From assembly GCA_963792655.1 (NCBI GenBank), contig CAWBWU010000002.1, positions 1 to 64,000 of the forward strand: a DNA stretch of 64,000 nucleotides. The letters are read 5' to 3'. Positions 17,166-26,191 of the stretch are shown one piece after another. How positions within the stretch are numbered: position 1 is the stretch's first letter; each line of letters opens with the position of its first letter. Origin of the DNA: DOZZ01 sp963792655 (GTDB lineage: Bacteria; Acidobacteriota; Terriglobia; Bryobacterales; Bryobacteraceae). The notes beneath the pieces were generated by a model that was not told the origin of the DNA, ran no database searches, and saw nothing but the letters and a program-made list of their open reading frames with translations. The translations under genes and the position numbers were made by a program.

Positions 17166-18326
17166 ATGGTCCGCCTGCTCGCCTGCGCACTCTTTGTTCT
17201 CTCCTCAGTTACCTTTCTTGCGGCCGATGACGAGCACCCCACGCTCGCGGTCGGCTCCCCTGCCCCAAACTTCTCTCTGAAAGGCATTGACGACAAGGTA
17301 CACACGCTGCAGGAGTACTCATCCGCCAAAATCCTGGCGATTGTCTTCACCTGCAATCACTGTCCGACTGCACAGCTCTATGAAGGCCGCATCAAGAAGC
17401 TGGCCGACGACTATCAAAGCAAAGGCGTGAAGCTGATCGCGATCGAACCCAACGATCCGACGGCCGTGCGCTTGAGTGAGCTCGGCTACACCGACGTCAG
17501 CGATAGTCCGGAAGAGATGAAGATTCGCGCCGCGTACCGGCATTTCAACTTTCCGTATCTGTACGATGGCGACACGCAGTCGGTCTCTCGCGCTTACGGC
17601 CCCAAAGCAACGCCGCATATTTTTCTGTTCGATCAGGAGCGCAAGCTTCGCTATGAAGGGCGTATCGACAACAGCCAGCGCGAATCACTGGTCAAGACCC
17701 AGGACGCACGCGCGGCGCTCGATGCCATGATTGCCGGTCAGCCCGTAGCCGTTTCGCACACCGGAGTGTTCGGATGCTCGACGAAGTGGAAATCGAAAGC
17801 CGCCGGCCGCGCCGAAGAACTGCAGAAAATCGAAGCACAACCAGTGAGCGTGTCGGACGCGACGATCAAAGACTTGAAAGACTTGCGCGCAAACAACACA
17901 GGCAAGGTGTTGCTCGTGAATTTCTGGGCAACGTGGTGCGGCCCCTGCATCAGCGAGTTCCCCGATATGGAAACCACCTATCGCATGTTCAAAGGCCGCG
18001 ACTTCGATCTGATCACGGTGGCGACGAACTTGCCGGACGAACGCCCAGGTGTAGTGAAAGCACTTGAGAAGCAGCATGCCACCAGCAAGAATCTACAGTT
18101 CGCATCCGACGACACTTACGCGATGCAGGCCGCGTTCGATGCCAAGTGGGAGGCGGGGGTGCCCTTCACCATGGTGATCGCGCCGGGCGGCAAGGTCATC
18201 TATCAAAAACAAGGCGAGGTTGACGCGCTGGAACTGCGCCGCGTGATCCTCGCGAACTTACCCGATCCGGATTACATCGGCCATCGCGCCTATTGGGCTG
18301 CTTCAGTCGCAGCCAATCAGCGATAG
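17166..18326 (+). CDS. Tandem thioredoxin-like (AhpC/TSA + TlpA-type) protein, periplasmic
   Basis: A 386-residue protein with a signal peptide (MVRLLACALFVLSSVTFLAA). Domain 1 (about 27-195) is an AhpC/TSA-type thioredoxin fold with PAPNFSLKGIDDK and the redox pair C63-N-H-C66. Domain 2 (about 225-375) is a TlpA/ResA-like thioredoxin with WATWC258-G-P-C261 and GVPFTMVIAPGG. Two redox-active folds in one exported protein suggest thiol-disulfide relay outside the membrane. The start is the ATG at 17166, because the longer upstream frame would overlap the FmdB-like gene without a signal peptide. The stop at 18326 is 11 bases before the next start. Confidence 0.85.
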   Translation: MVRLLACALFVLSSVTFLAADDEHPTLAVGSPAPNFSLKGIDDKVHTLQEYSSAKILAIVFTCNHCPTAQLYEGRIKKLADDYQSKGVKLIAIEPNDPTAVRLSELGYTDVSDSPEEMKIRAAYRHFNFPYLYDGDTQSVSRAYGPKATPHIFLFDQERKLRYEGRIDNSQRESLVKTQDARAALDAMIAGQPVAVSHTGVFGCSTKWKSKAAGRAEELQKIEAQPVSVSDATIKDLKDLRANNTGKVLLVNFWATWCGPCISEFPDMETTYRMFKGRDFDLITVATNLPDERPGVVKALEKQHATSKNLQFASDDTYAMQAAFDAKWEAGVPFTMVIAPGGKVIYQKQGEVDALELRRVILANLPDPDYIGHRAYWAASVAANQR

Positions 18327-18337
18327 AATCGTCAACC

Positions 18338-19678
18338 ATGTCCAGTACTCGACGGCATTTTCTGAAAGCATCTGCGGCGGCCGGAGTGGCCGCACAACTT
18401 GGTAGCGCCCAAACCCGCAAGCGATCCGCCAACGATCAGGTGAATATCGCAACCATCGGGCTTGGGGGACAAGGCACGGGCGACACGCACTCCTCGCTCG
18501 CCGCCGACGGCGTGAAGCTGGTCGCGGTATCCGACATTTACGACGGCCGCTTGATTCACGCCAAAGAAGTGTTCGGGAACGATGTCTTCACCACGCGTGA
18601 CTATCGCGAAGTGCTGGCGCGCCCTGATATTGATGCTGTGATCATCGCCACGCCCGACCACTGGCATTCCCGCATTGCGCGCGATGCGATCGCTGCGAAG
18701 AAAGACATCTATCTCGAGAAGCCGATGGTGCAGCATCTCGACGACGGGCAGCCGGTGATCGATTCCTGGAAGGCGTCGGATCGCATTCTGCAGGTCGGCA
18801 GCCAGCGCGTGTCGAGCGTGGTTTATAAGAAGGCGCAGGACCTGCTCAAAGAAGGTGCGATCGGCGAATTGAACATGGTGGAAGCCTGGTGGGATCGTAA
18901 CTCCGCGATCGGCGCCTGGCAATACTCCATCCCGCTCGATGCTTCGCCCGCTACGGTCGACTGGGACCGCTTCCTGGGCCGCGCGCCCAAACGGCCGTTC
19001 GATGCCACGCGCGTGTTTCGCTGGCGGAACTATCGCGACTACGGCACCGGTGTCGCCGGCGATCTCTTCGTTCACTTGTTCAGCGGCATGCACTTCATCA
19101 CGGGAGCGATCGGGCCTACGCGCGTTTACGCTACGGGCGGCCACTACTTCTGGAACGACGGACGCGACGTGCCGGACCTGCTGCTGGGGCTTTACGATTA
19201 TCCGAAAACAGCGCAGCATCCGGCGTTCAACTTGTCGCTGCGCGTGAACTTCGAAGACGGCTCGAACGAAAACTCCGGCTTCACGTTCATCGGATCGGAC
19301 GGCATCATGACGGTCGGCAGCGGTGTCACGGTCAGCAAGCATCCACGATCACCGGAGCCGGGCTTCACCATCGATACTTTCTCGAAAGCGCAGCAGCAGG
19401 CGTACATGAAGAAGTATCGCGAGGAGTACCCGCGACAGAACGCGAACGCCGACAGCATGCGGCCGCAGAGCGAAGACAAATATCTGCCGCCGCCCGGATA
19501 CAGTGATCACGTCGACCATCACCGCAACTTCATCAACTCCGTACGTACGCGCAAGCCGGTGGTGGAAGATCCCGTGTTCGGGTTCCGCGCCGCAGGTCCG
19601 GCACTGCTATCGAACCTGAGTTACTTCGAACAGCGCATGTGCAAGTGGGACCCGGAGACGCTTCGCGAGCGAACGTAA
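18338..19678 (+). CDS. Tat-exported Gfo/Idh/MocA family oxidoreductase
   Basis: A 446-residue protein with a twin-arginine leader (STRRHFLKASAAAGVAAQLG). The Rossmann motif is IATIGLGGQGTG, followed by the family sequences IDAVIIATPDHWHSRIARDAI and KKDIYLEKPM, where Lys of EKP is the conserved catalytic-site residue. The C-terminal alpha/beta domain includes DWDRFLGRAPKRPFD and GDLFVHLFSGMHF, typical of the exported branch abundant in Acidobacteriota, Planctomycetes and Bacteroidota. It probably oxidises or rearranges a sugar derivative with tightly bound NAD(P), but its substrate is unknown. It follows the thioredoxin-like gene by 11 bases and may share its transcript. Confidence 0.9.
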   Translation: MSSTRRHFLKASAAAGVAAQLGSAQTRKRSANDQVNIATIGLGGQGTGDTHSSLAADGVKLVAVSDIYDGRLIHAKEVFGNDVFTTRDYREVLARPDIDAVIIATPDHWHSRIARDAIAAKKDIYLEKPMVQHLDDGQPVIDSWKASDRILQVGSQRVSSVVYKKAQDLLKEGAIGELNMVEAWWDRNSAIGAWQYSIPLDASPATVDWDRFLGRAPKRPFDATRVFRWRNYRDYGTGVAGDLFVHLFSGMHFITGAIGPTRVYATGGHYFWNDGRDVPDLLLGLYDYPKTAQHPAFNLSLRVNFEDGSNENSGFTFIGSDGIMTVGSGVTVSKHPRSPEPGFTIDTFSKAQQQAYMKKYREEYPRQNANADSMRPQSEDKYLPPPGYSDHVDHHRNFINSVRTRKPVVEDPVFGFRAAGPALLSNLSYFEQRMCKWDPETLRERT

Positions 19679-19682
19679 GGCC

Positions 19683-19735
19683 CGCTTGTTAACGCGCGCG
19701 GCACGTGATCACACACGAGAAACGTGCCGCGCGTA
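19683..19735 (+). repeat. Dispersed repeat B forming a long hairpin
   Basis: The 24-base repeat-B unit (CGCTTGTTAACGCGCGCGGC, then ACGT; 19683-19706) is followed 15 bases later by the inverted arm ACGTGCCGCGCGTA. A 12-bp perfect GC-rich stem results. It fills the gap between two convergent genes. There is no T-run, so any terminator action would be non-classical. Other B copies are at 54811 and 63008. Confidence 0.7.
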
Positions 19736-19749
19736 CACAAACAGTCTCC

Positions 19750-20607
19750 TTAAAGCACATCCGCGAAACCCCGTTTCAAATAACGAAACGCGAACGCGCC
19801 CAGCAAGAACATCCCGCCACACAGAGCCATGCTCCACGCGAGATCGCTTATGCGCGGCTGAAACGTCCCCAGCAACATCTGCCGGTACGCGTGCACCGGA
19901 TAACTCAGCGGATTCAGCGTCAACAAAAAATGCAGCTTCGCATCGTAGCGGCGCTCACTGATAAAGACCGGCGTGATCCAGAACCAGAACGTCAGAATGA
20001 CCGTCAACACCTGCACGGTATCGCGCAAATAGACTTGAAACCCTGCGGCGATCCATGCCAGCCCAATCGTAAATAGCGCGACTGGCAATACCAGAAGCGG
20101 CAGATAAAGCAGTGACAAGCTGATGTGATGCAGAAAGATCAGCGCTCCCGCGATAGCCAGAAGAATGGCGAGCACGTGGCTGATCATCGTCGATAGAAAG
20201 ATCGCAACAGGCAGCATCTCCGCCGGAAAGACGGTCTTGGTCAGCAGGTTCGATTGTTCGACCATGGACGACGCGGAACGCGTGACGCTCTCGCTAAACA
20301 GCAGCCACGGCAGCATGCCCGCAAAGAGGAACATCGGATAATTCGTGGTGACTTCGCCGGGATCGAGTTTCTGATGCAGGCAAAGTTGAAAAATAAACGT
20401 GTAGCTGATGAGCAGCACCAGCGGCTGAATCAAACTCCATAACCAGCCCGCTGCCGAGCCCACGTAGCGCTGGCGGAAATCGCGCTCCACCAATTGCCAT
20501 AAAAGCGAGCGCCGCTCGATGAGATTGCGAAGGAAATGCCGCCCTGGAACACTACGATTCAAAGCCGGATGGTAGCAGCCGCCAGCCTTGACAGCAACTT
20601 CCGGCAT
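19750..20607 (-). CDS. ABC-2 type polysaccharide export permease
   Basis: About 285 residues with six membrane helices, of the Wzm/KpsM type that exports O-antigen or teichoic-acid-like polymers. Signatures are LWQLVERDFRQRYVGSAAGWLWSLIQPL, GMLPWLLFSESVTRSASSMVEQSNLLTKT and the C-terminal LNPLSYPVHAYRQMLLG. The start MPEVAVKAGG at 20607 is chosen; a start at 20688 would add 27 residues that are unlike the family. No ATP-binding partner (Wzt/KpsT) or glycosyltransferase follows it here, since the next gene downstream is convergent. The ATPase must be encoded elsewhere. Confidence 0.85.
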   Translation of the reverse strand: MPEVAVKAGGCYHPALNRSVPGRHFLRNLIERRSLLWQLVERDFRQRYVGSAAGWLWSLIQPLVLLISYTFIFQLCLHQKLDPGEVTTNYPMFLFAGMLPWLLFSESVTRSASSMVEQSNLLTKTVFPAEMLPVAIFLSTMISHVLAILLAIAGALIFLHHISLSLLYLPLLVLPVALFTIGLAWIAAGFQVYLRDTVQVLTVILTFWFWITPVFISERRYDAKLHFLLTLNPLSYPVHAYRQMLLGTFQPRISDLAWSMALCGGMFLLGAFAFRYLKRGFADVL

Positions 20608-20699
20608 TGGGTAACCTAAGACCTCAAAGACTCTCGTACCACTGTTCGCGCCCTCATTTCTTGGGCTATCGTTTCTACGCGCGAACACTTAGGTTCTTA

Positions 20700-21606
20700 G
20701 TGAAGCAAAATTATTTCATCCTGGTTCTCGCGCATTCTCTCCATGGCCGTTTGCGGCGCATTCACATTCCTTACACAGTTGTATATGGAGTGCTGTTGCT
20801 CGCGGTGTTTGGCGCGTTTTCCACGATGGGTTTTGTCTCCAGCTACGCTCGCATGGCTTGGAAGGTCGCGGGCTACAACGCGCTGAGAAACGAGACGGAA
20901 TCGCTGCGGGCGCGGTATCAGAATCTGCAGAAACGCGAGCGGCAGACTCACGAACAGCTCGCGAGTTTGCAGATGTTCGCGAAAGAAGTTTCGGTCGCTT
21001 ACGGATTCAAAAAAGAAGTCGAAGGCACGGCGGATATCGCAAGCGAGTCGCGGCTCGCTCCGTCAATGCCGGAGTCGCTGCAGGAATACGATTTCCTCCG
21101 CAATCACGTCGTACGCCCACGTAGGCCACACCATCGGCATCTTCTCGTCGCCCGATGCGAACGACGGTATGCCTGGTGAGTGGCCTGTCGAAGGACGCCT
21201 GATTAGTTCGTTCGGGCAGCGCAACGATCCATTCTCGGGTGAAGGCGCGTATCATGCCGGCGTCGACATCTCCGCTCCCAGCGGCACGCCTGTCCACGTG
21301 GCCGCGAATGGCACAGTGATTCAACTCGGCGGCATCAACGGTTACGGCCATCTTGTCGTTGTCGATCATGGCAACGGGTTCGTCACGTACTACGCGCATC
21401 TCTCCGAGATCGACGTCATCGAAGGCCAGCAGGTACGGCGTGGCGATACGATCGGTGCAGTCGGCAGCACTGGACGCTCAACCGGCCCGCACCTGCACTA
21501 CGAAGTCCGGATGAATAACATCCCGGTCAACCCCTATCGCTTCCTCGCGAAGACTCCGCTGGTGCAAGCCGCGTCCACGCACAGCAGCAGCGACCTCCTT
21601 TTCTAA
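20700..21606 (+). CDS. M23-family peptidase (LytM type) with membrane anchor and coiled coil, one frameshift
   Basis: Starts at GTG 20700. A membrane segment (TVVYGVLLLAVFGAFSTMGFV) is followed by a coiled coil (ETESLRARYQNLQKRERQTHEQL) and a C-terminal LytM domain with the zinc motif AYHAGVDIS and HLHYEVRMN. RLISSFGQRNDPF precedes the metal site, as is usual. The frame breaks once near 21110, where YAHVGHTIGIFSSPDANDG continues in the next frame. The architecture matches peptidoglycan endopeptidases and their inactive activators; both visible metal ligands are present, so activity is likely. It diverges from the ABC permease. Confidence 0.85.
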
Positions 21607-21658
21607 GTCATCAACACCGGCCGCGGCACGCGGGCATATACTGTCTGGAGGTCAAAAC

Positions 21659-22678
21659 ATGAGATCCCTGCTGGTACGCACTGCCGCACTGTCTGCCTGT
21701 GGCGTGTTGTTGATTGCTGCCTATCACCACACCAACTCCGCAAACGTAATGGCTGACGCGGCCAATCATTTTCTGGACTCGTTGACTCCGGAAGAACGCG
21801 CCAAGGCCACGATGGATTTTGCGGGCGAAGAGCGCATGAACTGGCACTTCATCCCGAAAGAACGTATGGGTCTGCCGCTGCGCGAGATGTCGATGCCGCA
21901 GAAGCATCTGGCTGAAGCGTTGTTGAGCGCTGGTCTCAGTCAGGAAGGCGCGATCAAGGCGCACACGATCATGAGCCTCGACGACATTCTTCGCATCATG
22001 GAGAAGGACAACGGCGAGCGGCGCAATCCGGACAAGTATTACTTCAGCATCTTCGGCAAGCCGGCGAAGGACGGCACGTGGGGCTATCGTGTGGAAGGCC
22101 ACCACCTGAGCCAGAACTACACGATCGTGAATGGCAAGGTAGTCGATGCGCCCAGCTTCTTCGGCGCAAATCCCGCCAAGGTACTTGAGGGTCCACGCGC
22201 CGGTTTGCGTGTGCTGGCGAACGAGGAAGACAGCGGGCGTGAACTCTTTCAATCGCTGACTGAGCAGCAGAAGAAAGTCTGTCTTGTCGACGGCACCGCT
22301 TACAAAGACATCATCACGTTCAACTCGCGCAAAGCTGCAATCGAGGGCAAGCCCTCGGGACTTCCTGGCAACCAGATGAACGCGCATCAGATGGAACTGC
22401 TGGCCAGCCTGGTGCAAGTGTATGCCGACAACGTGCCGGAGCAGATGGCTCAAGCGCGCATGGATAAGTTCAAAGCTGCGGGCAAAAACGTTTACTTCGC
22501 GTGGGCCGGCGGAGGCGAAGTGGGCGCTCCGCACTACTACCGCGTGCAGACACCCGCGTTTCTGATTGAGTACGACGACACGCAGAACAACGCCAATCAC
22601 ATCCACAGCGTCTGGCGCGATTTCGATGGCGACTTCGGGCTGGACATGCTGAAGATGCACTATCAGGCCAGTCATTAA
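21659..22678 (+). CDS. DUF3500 family secreted protein
   Basis: A 339-residue protein with a signal peptide (MRSLLVRTAALSACGVLLIAAY). The body matches the DUF3500 family: FLDSLTPEERAKATMDF, NWHFIPKERMGLPLREMS, EKDNGERRNPDKYYFSIFGKP, GHHLSQNYTIVNGKV and FLIEYDDTQNNANHIHSVWRD are all family-typical. The conserved His/Asn residues (HHLSQN, ANHIHSVWRD) hint at an enzymatic or metal-binding role, but none is established. A GGAGG-like RBS sits just upstream of the ATG. The frame is intact. Confidence 0.88.
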   Translation: MRSLLVRTAALSACGVLLIAAYHHTNSANVMADAANHFLDSLTPEERAKATMDFAGEERMNWHFIPKERMGLPLREMSMPQKHLAEALLSAGLSQEGAIKAHTIMSLDDILRIMEKDNGERRNPDKYYFSIFGKPAKDGTWGYRVEGHHLSQNYTIVNGKVVDAPSFFGANPAKVLEGPRAGLRVLANEEDSGRELFQSLTEQQKKVCLVDGTAYKDIITFNSRKAAIEGKPSGLPGNQMNAHQMELLASLVQVYADNVPEQMAQARMDKFKAAGKNVYFAWAGGGEVGAPHYYRVQTPAFLIEYDDTQNNANHIHSVWRDFDGDFGLDMLKMHYQASH

Positions 22679-22710
22679 CCGCAAACCGTTTTCGGGACCC
22701 GTGTCTTTCT

Positions 22711-23805
22711 GTGCCGCTTCGTGATTTGATCCATCGCCGCGGCTTCCTCGGATTAGCAAGTGCTGGGCTGCTGTATGCGCAATCGCGCACGCTTGCGCCC
22801 GCAGCAAAGCGCTTCTCCGACCCGGCGACGGAACTGGAGTTGGTGCGCCTCACGGAGCCCACGTACAGCAGTCTTTTACCGCCTCCGCAACAGCGATCGA
22901 TCAGCCGGCGTCAGGGGTTTTGCGTCTTCAGCAGTGACCGCACGGGCTCAATGCAGGTCTGCCGGATGGATCTGAAGAGCTTCGAGTGGCGCGTCTTAAG
23001 CAACTCGGCGGCGGTTGATCCCGCGACCGTAACGCTGACTCCGGATGAACGCAGTCTGCTGTTCTTCGATGGGCCGGTGCTGAAGACAGTTCCGGCCAGC
23101 GGCGGTGCAGAGAAGACGCTCCACCAGATTAGTGATGGCGCTGCGCGTCCCCAAGGCTTTAGCCTCAGCAGTGATGGTTTGACCGCAGCCTATGCAGAGT
23201 TCCGTGACGGCAAATCGCAGCTTCAGTTGCTCGCGATGTCGAGAAAGTCGGGCGACGTATCCGCACGAACACTGCTGGAAGCGCCGGGGCAGATCGAAGA
23301 TGTACAGTGGCGTCCCAAACACGCGCAACTCTTGTATCGGATGAACGGAAGCTTGTATTTGTGTGACGCGCAAGGTAAATCGCAGCGTCTCCCTACGGCC
23401 GAAGCAGCACAGGCTTTGTGGTCCCAGACCGCGTCCACCTTGCAGTACTTAGCCGCGCCCACCGATAAGTCGAAGTTAGTCACACTGCGCGAATTTACAC
23501 CGGAGTCTGGCGAAGACAAGCTGATCGGCAAAACCAGCAACTTCGCAGGCTTCAGCGGCAACGCAGATAGCTCCGTCTTCGTTGGGGCCAGCCGCAATCA
23601 GAGTTCGCCCTACGTGCTGCTCTTGCTGCGTGTCACCAACCGGGAGTTTTCCCTGTGCGAACACCACTGCTCCGCCCCCGCCAAAGTACAACCTCGTTCT
23701 CGACCCGATAGCCAAAGCGTCCTCTTCATGAGCGACCGCCACGGCAAGATGGCCATCTATCGCATCAAAGTGGAGAAGCTGGTTGAAGAGACAGATGAGG
23801 GGTAA
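22711..23805 (+). CDS. Tat-exported beta-propeller protein (oligogalacturonate-lyase-like/TolB-like)
   Basis: A 364-residue protein from GTG 22711 with a twin-arginine leader (HRRGFLGLASAGLLYAQS). The mature part is a WD40/TolB-like propeller: FCVFSSDRTGSMQVCRMDL, LTPDERSLLFFDG and SVLFMSDRHGKMAIYRIKVE. The phrase ATELELVRLTEPTYSSLLPP is close to the start of oligogalacturonate-lyase-fold proteins, where His residues bind Mn; I cannot confirm the metal site here. Function may be pectin-fragment breakdown or simply binding. It follows the DUF3500 gene by 32 bases and may be co-transcribed. Confidence 0.7.
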   Translation: MPLRDLIHRRGFLGLASAGLLYAQSRTLAPAAKRFSDPATELELVRLTEPTYSSLLPPPQQRSISRRQGFCVFSSDRTGSMQVCRMDLKSFEWRVLSNSAAVDPATVTLTPDERSLLFFDGPVLKTVPASGGAEKTLHQISDGAARPQGFSLSSDGLTAAYAEFRDGKSQLQLLAMSRKSGDVSARTLLEAPGQIEDVQWRPKHAQLLYRMNGSLYLCDAQGKSQRLPTAEAAQALWSQTASTLQYLAAPTDKSKLVTLREFTPESGEDKLIGKTSNFAGFSGNADSSVFVGASRNQSSPYVLLLLRVTNREFSLCEHHCSAPAKVQPRSRPDSQSVLFMSDRHGKMAIYRIKVEKLVEETDEG

Positions 23806-23827
23806 GAGAGAGCGCGCGGAGGTGAGA

Positions 23828-23888
23828 GCCACGCATTCGGCACCGCTGGGCCTGGAGCGAATGCGCTCCCTTTCGTCGCGCCTCTGAT
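23828..23888 (-). repeat. Dispersed repeat A
   Basis: On the minus strand this begins TCAGAGGCGCGACGAAAGGG, AGCGCATT, identical for 28 bases to the copy at 54895. It then diverges in the middle and regains CCGAATGCGTGGCT at its end. It occupies the gap between the beta-propeller gene and ccmC. Confidence 0.75.
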
Positions 23889-23953
23889 CGGGCTAGGCCG
23901 CCGGCAAGCGGTTGTTTTAGATTGCAGCCCGCGATCTGCACTACGATAGAAAC

Positions 23954-24628
23954 ATGCGTGAAAAAGCAATCTACCTGCTCAGCATTGCCGCGACGGTGCT
24001 GATCGCCTGGAACCTGCACACCATTCTGCTCAACATCGCTGATGAAGAACAGCAGGGCGCCATTTTCCGCATCATTTACTTCCACGTCCCAGCGGCATTT
24101 ACAGCGTTTTTGCTTTTCTTTCTGTCGCTCATCGGAAGCATTTTGTTTCTGTTCACCAAGAAGTTCGGGTTCGATTCTTTCGCAGTCGCGGCAACCGAAG
24201 TGGGCGTTGCTTTCGCATCGGTCAATCTGGTGACGGGCAGCATCTGGGCACGCAATCAATGGGGCATCTGGTGGACCTGGGACGCGCGCCTCACCAGCAT
24301 GTTCCTGTGTTGGCTTCTGTACGTCGGTTACCTTGCGTTGCGCCCGAAGATCGAAGACCCTACGCAACGCGCCACCCTTTCTGCCGTGCTCTCGATCTTT
24401 GCATTTGCCGACGTTCCGATCGTCTATTTCTCCATCCAGTGGTTCCGCACGCAGCATCCCTCGCCGGTATTGACGACCGGCAAGTTTGATCCTTCGTACT
24501 GGCCGCCGCTGTTGCTCAACTGGCTTGCGTTCGTGCTGCTTGCGACGGCGCTGGTGATGGTCCGTTTGCGGCAAGAGCATGTGCAGCGCGAGATCGATTC
24601 CATGCGCCGCATGATTCACGCCGTCTAG
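23954..24628 (+). CDS. ccmC: Cytochrome c biogenesis protein CcmC (heme handling)
   Basis: A 224-residue protein with six membrane helices. It carries the heme-handling WWD motif (NQWGIWWTWDARLTSM) between helices 3 and 4, and flanking periplasmic histidines at YFHVPAA and RTQHPSP. CcmC loads heme onto CcmE in system I cytochrome c maturation. No other ccm genes are adjacent except the tiny CcmD-like gene that follows 20 bases later. The c-type cytochrome at 27433 is a plausible local client. Confidence 0.9.
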   Translation: MREKAIYLLSIAATVLIAWNLHTILLNIADEEQQGAIFRIIYFHVPAAFTAFLLFFLSLIGSILFLFTKKFGFDSFAVAATEVGVAFASVNLVTGSIWARNQWGIWWTWDARLTSMFLCWLLYVGYLALRPKIEDPTQRATLSAVLSIFAFADVPIVYFSIQWFRTQHPSPVLTTGKFDPSYWPPLLLNWLAFVLLATALVMVRLRQEHVQREIDSMRRMIHAV

Positions 24629-24648
24629 CGATATAATCAGCGTTCCTC

Positions 24649-24804
24649 ATGATTGAATCTCGTAATTTTCTGTTTCTGTTTTATGGACTTGCTGCCGCAT
24701 GGCTGTTAATCGGCGCCTACGTCGTTTATCTGGTGCGGCGCGAAAGCAAGATCCAAAAGAGTCTCGAAAATTTGCGCAATTTAGTCAAGCACTCGGAGCG
24801 CTAA
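24649..24804 (+). CDS. CcmD-like small membrane protein, 51 aa
   Basis: An open frame of 51 codons starting ATG 24649. A short polar start (MIESRNF) precedes one membrane segment (LFLFYGLAAAWLLIGAYVVYLV), then a basic, helical tail (RRESKIQKSLENLRNL). Size, topology and its place straight after ccmC match CcmD, the small partner of CcmC in heme delivery. The sequence itself is too short for a firm family call. Its stop is one base before the ATG of the next gene. Confidence 0.75.
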   Translation: MIESRNFLFLFYGLAAAWLLIGAYVVYLVRRESKIQKSLENLRNLVKHSER

Positions 24805-24805
24805 A

Positions 24806-26157
24806 ATGAATCGCCGCCAGATACTAAAGGCCAGCGCGCTGGGCGCCGCCGGCCTGCTCACCCCTCGTGAACAGAAGGCCCAAGAAGTAGCCGCGCGTGC
24901 CACGCGTGGCATGAGCACGCCGAAGATCAAAGACATCAGCGTGATCGAGACGGAACCCGCCGGCGTGCGTCTGTCAGTCGTGAAGATCACGACGGATCAG
25001 GACGGCCTCTACGGCTACGGCTGCGCCACGTTCACGCAACGTGCGGATCTGGTCAAGCCCGCGGTCGAACGCTACCTCAAGCCGTTTCTGATCGGCAAAG
25101 GCGACAGACCGGATCGAGGATATCTGGCAGTCCTGCTACGACAGTTCGTACTGGAAGAACGGGCCGGTCCTCAACAACGCGATCAGCGGCGTTGACCAGG
25201 CGCTGTGGGACATCAAAGGCCGGCAGGCTGGCATGCCGGTTTATCAATTGGTGGGCGGCAAAGTGCCGCGAAGCCGCGGATTGCTACACGCACGCGTCGG
25301 GCGCGGATTATCAGCAAACGATCGACCAGGCGAAGCAATTTATGGAGCGCGGTTTTCGCCATGTGCGCGTGCAGGTGGGCGTGCCGGGATGGCGGGTTAC
25401 GGCGTCGGCTCCGGGCGCCGCACCGAAGAGCGGCGCGCTGCACGAACGGTGCGGTCTTCGAGACGTACGCCCTACATCCGCCGCGCATTGAAGCTGTTCG
25501 AAGTGTGCCGCACAGCAGCTGGGCGAAGAAGTGGAACTGCTGCACGACGTGCACGAGCGCGTCTCGCCACACCAGGCCGTGCATGTTTGCGAAAGAGGCC
25601 GAGAAGTATCACCTGTTCTTTCTCGAAGATGCGCTGTCGCCCGAAGACATCGACTACTTCCGGCAGATCCGTCAGCAATGCACCACGCCGATCGCGATGG
25701 GCGAGTTGTTCAACAGCCCGCACGAGTGGACGCCGCTGATCGCCGAGCGCCTGATCGACTACATCCGCATCCACGTCTCGCAAGCCGGCGGCTTCACGCC
25801 CTGCAGAAAGATTGCCGCATTCGGTGAGATGTTCGGCGTGCGGACGGCGTGGCACGGACCGGGCGATGTTTCGCCGGTCGGCCACACCGCGCATCTGACA
25901 CTCGACCTGGTCTGTTACAACTTCGGCATCCAGGAATACTCGCCGTTCAACGACCAACACGCAGTCCATTTTTCCGGGCTGCCCCGAGGTGCAGAACGGC
26001 TATATGTATGTCAGCGAAAAGCCGGGCTGGGGCATGGAAGTGGACGAGAAGGTGGCCGCCAAGTTTCCCTTCGGCTCGCGAACGCGGCGAGCGCGCAAAG
26101 CTCAACGGCGGCTGGGGCGAAGTACGCCGGCGCGACGGCACGGTCATCAAACAGTAG
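24806..26157 (+). CDS. Enolase-superfamily dehydratase (mannonate dehydratase/RspA-like), Tat leader, frameshifted
   Basis: A twin-arginine leader (NRRQILKASALGAAGLL) precedes a mandelate-racemase-type enzyme. Visible landmarks, in several frames, are WKNGPVLNNAISGVDQALWDIKG, QLVGGK, the metal-site ELLHDVHERVSP (Asp), FFLEDALSPED (Glu), MGELFNSPHEWTPL (Glu) and the catalytic-His region TAWHGPGDVSPVGH, which is typical of the D-mannonate/D-gluconate dehydratase group. The C-terminus ends RRRDGTVIKQ. At least five indels fall between about 25100 and 26090. Most relatives are cytosolic, so export would be notable if the leader is real. It overlaps no neighbour and starts one base after the CcmD-like gene. 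Confidence 0.8.
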
Positions 26158-26191
26158 CGTGTTAATCTGAAAACTCCCGTTCCCTCAAGCC

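Noticed and set aside
21611..22807. 398-codon frame antisense to the DUF3500 gene
   Set aside because: The opposite strand encodes a recognisable family with a signal peptide. Long antisense frames are expected at this GC content.
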